Assembly (NCBI GenBank): GCA_902776935.1
Contig: CACYRS010000013.1
Location: 1 to 53,323, forward strand
Reading direction: 5' to 3'
DNA length: 53,323 bases
Source of the DNA: an uncultured Prevotellaceae bacterium
Lineage (GTDB): Bacteria; Bacteroidota; Bacteroidia; Bacteroidales; Bacteroidaceae
Part shown: positions 1 through 6,741 of the stretch, piece after piece
Layout: each line of letters starts with the position of its first letter
How positions within the stretch are numbered: the first letter of the stretch is position 1
The notes under the pieces: model-generated
Seen by the model: only the letters and a program-made list of their open reading frames with translations
What the model was told of the DNA's origin: nothing
The model's database searches: none
Program-made: the position numbers and the translations under genes

Positions 1-428
1 TCCTCAACCATATCACACTTGTTCAGGAATACAACCAGACGTGGAACGTTTACCTGACGAGCGAGCAGAACGTGCTCACGAGTCTGAGGCATAGGACCGT
101 CAGTTGCAGCAACTACGAGGATAGCACCGTCCATCTGAGCAGCACCAGTTACCATGTTCTTTACATAGTCAGCGTGTCCCGGGCAGTCAACGTGAGCGTA
201 GTGACGCAGCTTGGTCTCGTACTCAACGTGAGCGGTGTTAATAGTGATACCGCGCTCCTTCTCCTCAGGAGCGTTATCAATCTGATCGAATGACTTAACC
301 TCAGAGAGACCAGCCTTTGCCAACACTGTTGTGATAGCAGCTGTCAGAGTTGTCTTACCGTGGTCAACGTGACCGATAGTACCAATGTTTACGTGCGGTT
401 TGGTGCGCACAAAATTCTCTTTTGCCAT
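1..428 (-). CDS. tuf: Elongation factor Tu, N-terminal part (runs off the window)
   Basis: This is the first ~142 residues of EF-Tu, the GTPase that brings aminoacyl-tRNA to the ribosome. The frame starts at the ATG ending at 428 ([14 protein letters not shown]) and remains open to the window edge. G-domain motifs are visible: P-loop GHVDHGKTT, the switch-I region with RGITI, DCPGH, and NKCD close to the edge. It lies about 60 bp downstream of four tRNA genes on the same strand. Its promoter is probably the strong one before those tRNAs (924-954), so tRNAs and tuf are likely cotranscribed as in the tRNA-tufB arrangement of other bacteria. The C-terminal part lies outside the window. Confidence 0.97.
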   Translation of the reverse strand, partial: MAKENFVRTKPHVNIGTIGHVDHGKTTLTAAITTVLAKAGLSEVKSFDQIDNAPEEKERGITINTAHVEYETKLRHYAHVDCPGHADYVKNMVTGAAQMDGAILVVAATDGPMPQTREHVLLARQVNVPRLVVFLNKCDMVE

Positions 429-489
429 TTTACTTGTTTATTAAATTGTATATAATTCTGAATTTTCAGTTTCCTCCTAACAGTGAGAG

Positions 490-561
<72 letters not shown>

Positions 562-566
562 AAGTG

Positions 567-639
567 AGCGGAAAACGGGGCTCAAACCCGCGACCCCCAG
601 CTTGGAAGGCTAGTGCTCTATCAACTGAGCTATTTCCGC
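567..639 (-). tRNA. tRNA-Gly (anticodon UCC)
   Basis: The acceptor stem is GCGGAAA with TTTCCGC. The anticodon loop CTTCCAA gives TCC, and the T arm holds GTTTGAGCC. It is separated from the next tRNA by only 5 bp, so both come from one precursor. CCA is not encoded. Confidence 0.93.
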
Positions 640-653
640 AAAGATCTCTCTAG

Positions 654-736
654 TGGGTGCTGATGGATTCGAACCACCGAAGTCGAAAGACAGCAGATTT
701 ACAGTCTGCCCCATTTGGCCACTCTGGAAAACACCC
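654..736 (-). tRNA. tRNA-Tyr (anticodon GUA)
   Basis: This is an 83-nt class II tRNA with a long variable arm, as expected for bacterial tRNA-Tyr. The acceptor stem is GGGTGTT with AGCACCC (one G-U pair), the anticodon loop CTGTAAA gives GTA, and the T arm contains GTTCGAATC. CCA is not encoded. Confidence 0.94.
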
Positions 737-796
737 AAACCATTTTCCTCTTAGTTGAAAAGCCCGGCCTTCACCGAACTTCGACCTTTTCAGGAG

Positions 797-870
797 AGCC
801 TCTTGTCGGATTCGAACCAACGACCCCGAGATTACAAATCACGTGCTCTGGCCAACTGAGCTAAAGAGGC
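797..870 (-). tRNA. tRNA-Thr (anticodon UGU)
   Basis: The acceptor stem GCCTCTT pairs with AAGAGGC. The anticodon loop TTTGTAA gives TGT, with one T-T mismatch in the anticodon stem, and the T arm contains GTTCGAATC. It is the first tRNA of the operon. The order Thr(UGU)-Tyr-Gly-Thr(GGU)-tuf matches the classical thrU-tyrU-glyT-thrT-tufB order of enterobacteria. Confidence 0.93.
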
Positions 871-923
871 GTTTTTGCAGCCGTTCCCTATATCACGGGT
901 TACGACCTGTCGGAAAACGGCTG

Positions 924-954
924 CAAAGTTACTACTTATTTTTGAATTACCAAA
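924..954 (-). promoter_or_regulatory. Promoter of the tRNA-tuf operon
   Basis: On the minus strand a TTTG -33 box (951-954) lies 19 bp before a TAACTTTG -7 box (924-931), an excellent match to the Bacteroidota sigma-ABfr consensus TTTG-N19-21-TAnnTTTG. Transcription would start near 917, just before the first tRNA. The -33 box is extended (TTTTGGTAATT), similar to the xerC and rpsU promoters nearby. Confidence 0.8.
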
Positions 955-971
955 ACTTTTCTTGGTTTTTT

Positions 972-1271
972 TTATCTATCTCTTAATTTTTCCTTGAATT
1001 TTTGCAGTTGAGCCCTCATAGAATCCACACAAAGGTCCGTACTTTCCTCAAATGTATCACTTGTCTTCTCTACGAACAGAGTGTTTCCTGGAACGGCTAC
1101 CGACAGACTTACAGTCTTGTTGTCGGCAGTTGCAGGCTTCACTACCTTAAGTTGCACCTCTACTTTCTGAATATCCTCAAATGATTTTTCTAACTTGGCG
1201 ATCTTCTTTTCGATAAACGCCTGTAACTTCTCGGTAGTGTCGAAGTGAATCGACTGAATCTTAATCTCCAT
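972..1271 (-). CDS. hpf: Ribosome hibernation promoting factor, short HPF/RaiA type
   Basis: This 99-residue protein belongs to the HPF/RaiA (YfiA) family, which binds the small ribosomal subunit in slow-growing cells and blocks or pairs ribosomes. It has the expected beta-alpha-beta pattern: MEIKIQSIHFDTTEKLQAFI, a basic helix (KKIAKLEK), then strands with VEVQLKV and a closing helix with DLCVDSMRAQLQKFKEK. The length fits the short form; the long-form C-terminal dimerisation domain is absent. It starts 36 bp after the recombinase gene and is probably cotranscribed with it. No separate promoter is obvious in the short gap. Confidence 0.9.
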   Translation of the reverse strand: MEIKIQSIHFDTTEKLQAFIEKKIAKLEKSFEDIQKVEVQLKVVKPATADNKTVSLSVAVPGNTLFVEKTSDTFEESTDLCVDSMRAQLQKFKEKLRDR

Positions 1272-1307
1272 AGATACCTCCTATTTTAAATAGTTATTAA
1301 AAAGGTT

Positions 1308-2210
1308 CTAGGCTCTTGGATGAGCCTCTTTATAAACTCGTTTCAGTTGCTCAAAGGTGGTGTGGGTGTATATCTCCGTCGTACTGACGCTCTCATGACC
1401 CAACAAGTCCTTAATAGATTCCAGTCCTGCACCATTATTGAGCATTGCCGTAGCAAAAGTATGCCTAAGCACATGTGGAGAGCGCTTCTTGAGTGAGGTG
1501 ACCGCAGTAAGATACTTCCTGACGATGATGTACACCTGTTCTCCCGTTATCCTGTCTCCCTTGCTTCCAAGGAAGAGCGGATGCTCACTTGACTCTCCCG
1601 AATTACCCACTTCCTTGTCGCGGACATCTATATAGTGACAGAGTTCACGCGCCAGATCATCTCCGAACGGTATAATGCGCTGCTTATTCCTTTTTCCCGT
1701 CACCTTCAACTGATTCACGCTGAAGTCCACATCATAATCATTCAGACCAACAAGTTCCGAACGTCTCAGTCCTGTGCTATATAATAATAATAATATGGTA
1801 CGCGCACGTACATTATTATAATTATCATCCCATTCAAGATCGTCAAGCAACCTGTCCATCTCCCCTTCACGAAGAAATTGCGGCAGAGGTTTCGACTTCT
1901 TAGGACCGTCGATACAGTGTGCAGGGTCGTGGGTCACCAGCTTCCGTTTTAGGGCAAAGCGATAAAAGGAACGCAATGCACTCAATTTTTTGTTAATTGT
2001 TGACGCAGAGTTTCCTTTATCCATCAGGCTCTCCATCCAGTCACGGATGACGTCGGTGTCTATTTCACCGAGCGAGAGTCCTTCATCCCTAAATGTGATA
2101 TACGATTCAAACTCCTCTAGAGCTTCCTCGTATGTCTGCGCAGTCTGCGGAGAAGAATTCCGCTCGTACCGCAGGTAGTTTAGAAACTGGTTTATCATCC
2201 TTCTCGCCAT
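1308..2210 (-). CDS. Tyrosine recombinase, XerC/XerD type
   Basis: The 300-residue protein is a site-specific tyrosine recombinase of the Xer type, which resolves chromosome dimers at dif. Residues 1-90 form the SAM-like core-binding domain (MINQFLNYLRYERNSS). The catalytic domain carries the full set of active residues: R149 in TGLRRSEL, K173 in TGKRNKQ, H246 and R249 in HVLRH, H272 in GHES and nucleophile Y281 in EIYTH. Its place between rpsU and hpf, beside tRNA-tuf, is a housekeeping neighbourhood, so a chromosomal Xer role is more likely than an integron or transposon integrase. Whether it is the XerC or XerD partner cannot be told from the sequence alone. Confidence 0.92.
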   Translation of the reverse strand: MARRMINQFLNYLRYERNSSPQTAQTYEEALEEFESYITFRDEGLSLGEIDTDVIRDWMESLMDKGNSASTINKKLSALRSFYRFALKRKLVTHDPAHCIDGPKKSKPLPQFLREGEMDRLLDDLEWDDNYNNVRARTILLLLYSTGLRRSELVGLNDYDVDFSVNQLKVTGKRNKQRIIPFGDDLARELCHYIDVRDKEVGNSGESSEHPLFLGSKGDRITGEQVYIIVRKYLTAVTSLKKRSPHVLRHTFATAMLNNGAGLESIKDLLGHESVSTTEIYTHTTFEQLKRVYKEAHPRA

Positions 2211-2241
2211 TACAGAGAGTATTAACTCTCTTTTTCGGCTA

Positions 2242-2273
2242 CGAATTTACGAATAAAATTCGAAACTACCAAA
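2242..2273 (-). promoter_or_regulatory. Promoter of the xer-hpf operon
   Basis: The -33 box TTTG (2270-2273) and a slightly degenerate -7 box TAAATTCG (2242-2249) are 20 bp apart, about 30 bp before the recombinase ATG. The -33 box continues as TTTGGTAGTTTCG, almost the same as in the rpsU promoter. Confidence 0.55.
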
Positions 2274-2290
2274 TTTTTTAGGAACTTTTA

Positions 2291-2482
2291 TTATTCCTCG
2301 TTTGTGCGCAGCTGCTGTACGTAGACGGCGTGCTCCATCTTAAGACGCTTAAGTACAGAAGGCTTGTCAAACTGCTGACGACGGCGAAGCTCCTTTACTA
2401 CACCTGTCTTTTCAAACTTTCTCTTAAACTTCTTGAGGGCCTTCTCGATGTTCTCGCCTTCTTTTACTGGTACAATAATCAT
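2291..2482 (-). CDS. rpsU: Small ribosomal subunit protein bS21
   Basis: This 63-residue, strongly basic protein is bS21 (MIIVPVKEGENIEKALKKFKRKFEKTGV, then the ELRRRQQF motif). It binds near the mRNA exit region of the 30S subunit. The length is normal for the family. It is followed by the xer-hpf operon, which has its own promoter. Confidence 0.97.
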   Translation of the reverse strand: MIIVPVKEGENIEKALKKFKRKFEKTGVVKELRRRQQFDKPSVLKRLKMEHAVYVQQLRTNEE

Positions 2483-2551
2483 TTGTCTTTGTTTTTAAAA
2501 ATTTTGATGTTAAACTTATGCCTCGGGCACAGGTGCCACAAAAAGCGGGTG

Positions 2552-2582
2552 CAAAATTACTGCTTTTTTACGAAACTACCAA
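2552..2582 (-). promoter_or_regulatory. rpsU: Promoter of rpsU
   Basis: The -7 box TAATTTTG (2552-2559) lies 19 bp after a TTGG -33 box (2579-2582) that continues as GTAGTTTCG. This leaves a leader of about 60 nt before the rpsU ATG. Confidence 0.6.
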
Positions 2583-2634
2583 GTTTTTACGCCTTTTTTA
2601 TTAAAAGAAAGTGCATTTTTCCTAATTTTATAAT

Positions 2635-2672
2635 AAAAAAGACCCCTATCCGATTGGAACAGGGATCTTTTT
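2635..2672 (-). terminator. Intrinsic terminator after the hexuronate transporter gene
   Basis: On the minus strand GATCCCT pairs with AGGGGTC (one G-U pair) around a 12-nt loop and is followed by a run of six T. It lies 17 bp after the stop of the MFS transporter gene and separates the uronate cluster from rpsU. Confidence 0.8.
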
Positions 2673-2688
2673 AAGATTATCTTAGAGA

Positions 2689-4146
2689 TTAATCCTCTAA
2701 TGTGATGGGCTTGTACTTAGGAACGAGTGCCTTCATTATGCACCAACCGATGAGGTATGCAACAGCACATATGCAGAACACTACCATATAGGCAGCAGGC
2801 TTTCCTTCAAATCCGAAGAACTGGAAAGCTGACCCCTGCTGAGCAGCCCAGGTAAAGAACTCACCACTACCCATGTTGATGGCCATAGAGCCAAAACCAC
2901 CCGTCATGGTTCCCAAACCTACGATAGTACCGATGGTGCTCTTCGGGAACATATCACCGATAGTCGAGAACAGGTTAGCACTCCAAGCCTGATGTCCTGC
3001 TCCCAGCAGACCAATAAGAATGGCTGGCCACCATGCGCTATAGGCTCCAAGTGGCTGAGCCAAAAGTCCCAATACTGGGAAACAAGCGAAAATCAACATA
3101 GCACGCATACGACCCAGATATGGATTCATGCCTTTCTTATCAACAAAGTATGTTGGCAGATAGCCACCACCAATAGAAAGCACTGTAACTATCAAATACA
3201 GGGTGAATATCAACAGAATACCCATGGTAGAGTCAGATGTATATCCATACTGATCGCTGAAGTAAGCTGGAGCCCAGAAGAGGAAGAACCACCAAACTCC
3301 GTCAGTCATAAACTTACCTACGAGGAATGCCCATGTCTGACGATATGTAAAGCACTCGAAGAACGGGATAGCCTTCTCTTCCTTTGCCTTATCACGATCC
3401 TGAACCTCAGCAATATCAATATCCTGCTCGATATAGTTCAACTCGGCCTGATTAACGCGCTTGTTCCGACGTGGTTTCTCGTAGAGCCACATCCATAGTC
3501 CCATCCATACATAACCCAGTACACCTATTATAACGAAGGCCATCTCCCATCCCCAGGCGCGAGCCAACAGAGGGATTGTAGCAGGAGCAGCCAAAGCACC
3601 TACTGATGCACCACTATTAAATATTGACGTACTGAAAGCACGATCCTTCTTTGGGAAGTATTCTGCCGTAGCCTTAATGGCTGCAGGGAAGTTTCCCGCT
3701 TCACCGACAGCGAGTATCAGACGACAACTGAGGAAGAGCCATACCGAAATAGTGGCTATCGCTACAGCCGCATCGCTGCCAGCCTGTACGGCACGCAAAG
3801 CCTCGATAGAGTCATAGCCCTCAATATTCATAGCAACCCATCCGCATCCAGCGTGAAGAACAGCACCAGTGCTCCATACGAAGATAGCAATGAGATAACC
3901 CTTCTTGGTACCCATCCAGTCGATGAACTTACCAGCGAAGAGGTTGGCAATAGCATAGAATAATGAGAACATTCCTGTAATCCTACCGTAGTCAGCGTCT
4001 GTCCAGTGGAAGTCTACAGCGATAAAGTCTTTCCAAGTTAGCGACAGAACCTGACGGTCCATATAGTTTACTGTGGTTGCCAAGAACAGCAGCGCACAGA
4101 TCACCCAACGGAAGTTGGACATCTTTGATGTTTGTACGGGAGCCAT
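2689..4146 (-). CDS. MFS transporter, hexuronate (ExuT-like) family
   Basis: The 485-residue integral membrane protein has about 12 hydrophobic segments and belongs to the major facilitator superfamily, closest in feel to the hexuronate/glucarate (ACS) branch. Visible features are NYMDRQVLSL in the first helix, LFAGKFIDWMGTKKG in the loop after TM2, and GEAGNFPAAIKATAEYFP, the hallmark of the ExuT/GudP group. It would import galacturonate or glucuronate with protons across the inner membrane. It is the last gene of a cluster with kduI and a GatC-like permease, which supports uronate import. A heptad repeat (4154-4174) fills the gap to kduI. The exact sugar is inferred. Confidence 0.88.
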   Translation of the reverse strand: MAPVQTSKMSNFRWVICALLFLATTVNYMDRQVLSLTWKDFIAVDFHWTDADYGRITGMFSLFYAIANLFAGKFIDWMGTKKGYLIAIFVWSTGAVLHAGCGWVAMNIEGYDSIEALRAVQAGSDAAVAIATISVWLFLSCRLILAVGEAGNFPAAIKATAEYFPKKDRAFSTSIFNSGASVGALAAPATIPLLARAWGWEMAFVIIGVLGYVWMGLWMWLYEKPRRNKRVNQAELNYIEQDIDIAEVQDRDKAKEEKAIPFFECFTYRQTWAFLVGKFMTDGVWWFFLFWAPAYFSDQYGYTSDSTMGILLIFTLYLIVTVLSIGGGYLPTYFVDKKGMNPYLGRMRAMLIFACFPVLGLLAQPLGAYSAWWPAILIGLLGAGHQAWSANLFSTIGDMFPKSTIGTIVGLGTMTGGFGSMAINMGSGEFFTWAAQQGSAFQFFGFEGKPAAYMVVFCICAVAYLIGWCIMKALVPKYKPITLED

Positions 4147-4153
4147 ATACTTT

Positions 4154-4174
4154 AAACTTTTAACTTTGAACTTT
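4154..4174 (+). repeat. Three 7-bp repeats before the transporter start codon
   Basis: Three consecutive heptads of form NAACTTT (AAACTTT, TAACTTT, GAACTTT) fill most of the 32-bp gap between the kduI stop and the transporter start. They belong to the heptad family found at several start sites in this window. Confidence 0.8.
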
Positions 4175-4178
4175 ATGA

Positions 4179-5165
4179 TTACTTGAGGTCGATGACTGGG
4201 ATATTATCCTTGTCGTTGTAGTTCAGGTTCTCGCCTGCCATACCCCAGATGAATGTATAATAATAGGTAGCCGAAGCACAGTGGATGCTCCACTCTGGTG
4301 ACATGATAGCCTGCTCGTTGTGCAGCCATACTACCCTACTCTCCTGAGGCTCACCCATCACATGACAGACAGTCTGTGTCTCAGGCACATTGAAATAATA
4401 ATATGCCTCAATACGACGTCCGTGAGTGTGAGGGGGCATCGTATTCCACACACTACCCTCCTGCAACTGTGTCAGCCCCATCTGCAACTGGCAAGGTCCT
4501 TCCTCAAGGGCAGTATTAACGATCAGCTGGTTGATTGTACGAAGATTACTCTCAGCCTTTGATCCGAGAGGCTTTTCCTTTGTGCCTACAATCACAGCCT
4601 TCAGACTCTGCACCTTTCCGTTCTTACGTCCATCGAGTGTTACCCACTGGGTCTTATAATGATGATGTGCAGTGGCTGAGTTAAGATAGAACTTGGCTGG
4701 TTTCTGAGGATCCTTTGAACGGAACACCACCTCTTTGTTAGAGTCGATATCACCACCCTTCTTATCCTTTCCAAGCCAGCCACGACCTACGTAGAGAGCC
4801 TCACTATAACCGAGAGGATACTCCTGTCCGTCAACGATTACCACACCGTCACCGCCCGTGTTGATGATGCCCAGCTCACGGTTACGCATAAAATAATCAG
4901 CACGAAGCTCAGGGAAAGTCTCAAGCTTCAGGTCCTTGGTAACAGGCATAGCACCACCAAAGATAAATCGGTCGTACATCGAATAAGTAAGGTTGATCTC
5001 GTCGGCAGCCATCACCTTCTCCATAACGAAGCGCTCACGAAGGGTCTTTGTGTCATAGTGCTTCACGTCATCAGGATGACATGCCTTCTGGAAACTCACA
5101 TTCTGCTGGCCGAAGCCACATGTAAAACTTGCCATAAGCATTAAAGTCAAAATTGATTTCTTCAT
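4179..5165 (-). CDS. kduI: 5-keto-4-deoxyuronate isomerase (KduI) with an N-terminal signal peptide
   Basis: KduI converts 5-keto-4-deoxyuronate (4-deoxy-L-threo-5-hexosulose uronate), a breakdown product of pectin and other uronate polymers, to 3-deoxy-D-glycero-2,5-hexodiulosonate. The family body is clear from about residue 30: [32 protein letters not shown], and the cupin metal-site stretches [21 protein letters not shown] and EAYYYFNVP. The protein is 328 residues, roughly 45 longer than a typical cytosolic KduI. The extra part begins with a signal-peptide-like sequence ([14 protein letters not shown], then CGFGQQ), so export to the periplasm is predicted. It lies between the MFS transporter and a GatC-type permease, all on the minus strand and probably one transcript. 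Confidence 0.92.
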   Translation of the reverse strand: MKKSILTLMLMASFTCGFGQQNVSFQKACHPDDVKHYDTKTLRERFVMEKVMAADEINLTYSMYDRFIFGGAMPVTKDLKLETFPELRADYFMRNRELGIINTGGDGVVIVDGQEYPLGYSEALYVGRGWLGKDKKGGDIDSNKEVVFRSKDPQKPAKFYLNSATAHHHYKTQWVTLDGRKNGKVQSLKAVIVGTKEKPLGSKAESNLRTINQLIVNTALEEGPCQLQMGLTQLQEGSVWNTMPPHTHGRRIEAYYYFNVPETQTVCHVMGEPQESRVVWLHNEQAIMSPEWSIHCASATYYYTFIWGMAGENLNYNDKDNIPVIDLK

Positions 5166-5207
5166 AATTTATTATCTTTACCTTTTTACTTTTTTACCTT
5201 TTTACCT

Positions 5208-6575
5208 TTACTTTTTTGCCTTTTCATCGGCAACGATAATCCTGCGGTTCCAGATTACCAGACAGATAGTAATGAGCGTTAGGATACCGGCACCAACATA
5301 GGCCAGATTATTCACACATTTATAAATTACCCAACCGAAGAGCGAACTTGCGAAATCAATCGCACCAGCCTGGAATCCCTCAGGGATCTTAGCTGCAGGG
5401 TCCTGTGTCTGAGCATATACTGTCTGAGCAGCCTGAGTAAAAGCAGGAGCCATATCAGTCACGAACCAAAGGCCTATACCTACTGCGATGAGACCTATTA
5501 TGAGTGTCTTCACCACATTACCCCTGGTATAAGGCAGAACCATGACAAACACATAGAACATACCAGCCAGCGAAGCCAGTGGCAGGAACTCATTGCCAGG
5601 TAATGCAACAGCCATCAACAGCGCCAGAGGAATAAGTATCAGCGAAGCCACAAGAGTAGTAGGATGACCGATTACCAATGCGGGAGACATACCGATATAC
5701 ACTTTCTTGCCAGACCATTTCTTCTGAACTACCTCCTGTGTCTTCTCTGCAATAGGCTTCAATCCGTCGATGAAAAGTTTTGTGATACGTGGAATGAGTT
5801 CCATCACAGCACCCATAGTCACACCGAGGAAGAGCACTTTCTTGATATCCAACTGTGCAACGGCACCAATCAGAGCACCTACGATGACACCAAGGACGAT
5901 AGGCTCACCAAGCACACCGAACTTCTTCTTCAGCCCGTCGGCATCAATATCTAGCTTTGAGAATCCGGGAATCCTGTCTAGTAGCCAATTGATACCGATT
6001 GCAAACACAGTAAAACTCTGACAGAAAGGCTGAGGTATTGAGATACCATCCATATCATCATAGTATCCCTGGAACTTCGAAGCAGTCAGGTCGGCCATAA
6101 CCAGGGTGATGATGTAACAAACGATGGCAGCGAAATACCCCCATGCCAGGCTCTGGTCCATCACAAAATATGCCACAGCCCCGATAAACGCGAAATGCCA
6201 GTAGTTCCAAAGATCGATATTTACCGTACGGGTACATTTTGTGATAAGCATCAGGAAGTTCACCCCAAGACAGATGGGGATGATAAGCGCTCCCACAGCG
6301 GTGTTATACGCTACTGCTGCTGCAGCGGGCCAACCCATGTCGAACACACCGAGCTGGAGGTTATAAAGACGTGAGATCTCACTCAGCGGATTGCCGAAGT
6401 TGCTCGTAAGAAGAGCTGTTACTATACCCAATCCAACGAATCCTACACCCACATACAAGCCTGATTTCAAGGATTTTCCGAACTTCATGCCTATACAAAG
6501 GCCGATAATTGTAAAGAGGATAGGCATCATCACCGATGCCCCAAGACTGATAATGTAACTGAATACTTGTTCCAT
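5208..6575 (-). CDS. GatC-family PTS permease (EIIC), without IIA/IIB partners
   Basis: The 455-residue polytopic protein belongs to the galactitol-type PTS IIC family. Family features include the start with FSYIISLGASVMMPILFTIIGL, GLYVGVGFVGLGIV near the N-terminus, and GMSPALVIGHPTT in the second half. Canonical IIC proteins pass a sugar that is phosphorylated by a IIB subunit. No IIA, IIB, HPr or EI gene is in this window, and Bacteroidota usually lack a complete PTS. The protein may therefore work as a secondary transporter or channel. It leads the cluster with kduI and the hexuronate transporter, so the substrate may be a uronate derivative; this is inference from position. Confidence 0.85.
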   Translation of the reverse strand: MEQVFSYIISLGASVMMPILFTIIGLCIGMKFGKSLKSGLYVGVGFVGLGIVTALLTSNFGNPLSEISRLYNLQLGVFDMGWPAAAAVAYNTAVGALIIPICLGVNFLMLITKCTRTVNIDLWNYWHFAFIGAVAYFVMDQSLAWGYFAAIVCYIITLVMADLTASKFQGYYDDMDGISIPQPFCQSFTVFAIGINWLLDRIPGFSKLDIDADGLKKKFGVLGEPIVLGVIVGALIGAVAQLDIKKVLFLGVTMGAVMELIPRITKLFIDGLKPIAEKTQEVVQKKWSGKKVYIGMSPALVIGHPTTLVASLILIPLALLMAVALPGNEFLPLASLAGMFYVFVMVLPYTRGNVVKTLIIGLIAVGIGLWFVTDMAPAFTQAAQTVYAQTQDPAAKIPEGFQAGAIDFASSLFGWVIYKCVNNLAYVGAGILTLITICLVIWNRRIIVADEKAKK

Positions 6576-6643
6576 TTTGTTTTAATATCGATATTTTTGT
6601 TTGTTCAGAGTCAATTTACGACCATCTTAGTAGTCTGTGGCTG

Positions 6644-6651
6644 CAAAATTA
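6644..6651 (-). promoter_or_regulatory. Candidate -7 box for the uronate cluster
   Basis: A TAATTTTG element on the minus strand lies about 70 bp before the IIC start. No good TTTG -33 box is seen at the usual distance, so an activator may be needed. Confidence 0.4.
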
Positions 6652-6695
6652 ATAAAAAAAGGTGAAACATAGAACAATTCACTTTATATTTTTTA

Positions 6696-6735
6696 CGTTA
6701 TCGTTAACGTTATAAATATTTTTATCGTAACTTTG
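6696..6735 (+). promoter_or_regulatory. Promoter of the broken sensor kinase with CGTTAW repeats
   Basis: A TAACTTTG -7 box (6728-6735) lies directly before the kinase ATG at 6742. In place of a clear -33 box there are three abutting hexamers CGTTAT, CGTTAA, CGTTAT (6696-6713), including the palindrome CGTTAACG (6702-6709). This looks like an operator that could serve both the kinase and the divergent uronate cluster. Confidence 0.4.
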
Positions 6736-6741
6736 CACCCG

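Noticed and set aside
1308-2210. Integrase of a mobile element inserted at the tRNA cluster
   Set aside because: No attachment-site repeats at the tRNA 3' ends, and the gene sits in a housekeeping operon with hpf and rpsU.
2992-3498. 168-codon plus-strand open frame inside the hexuronate transporter gene
   Set aside because: It lies antisense to a well-recognised membrane transporter, has no family features and no promoter.
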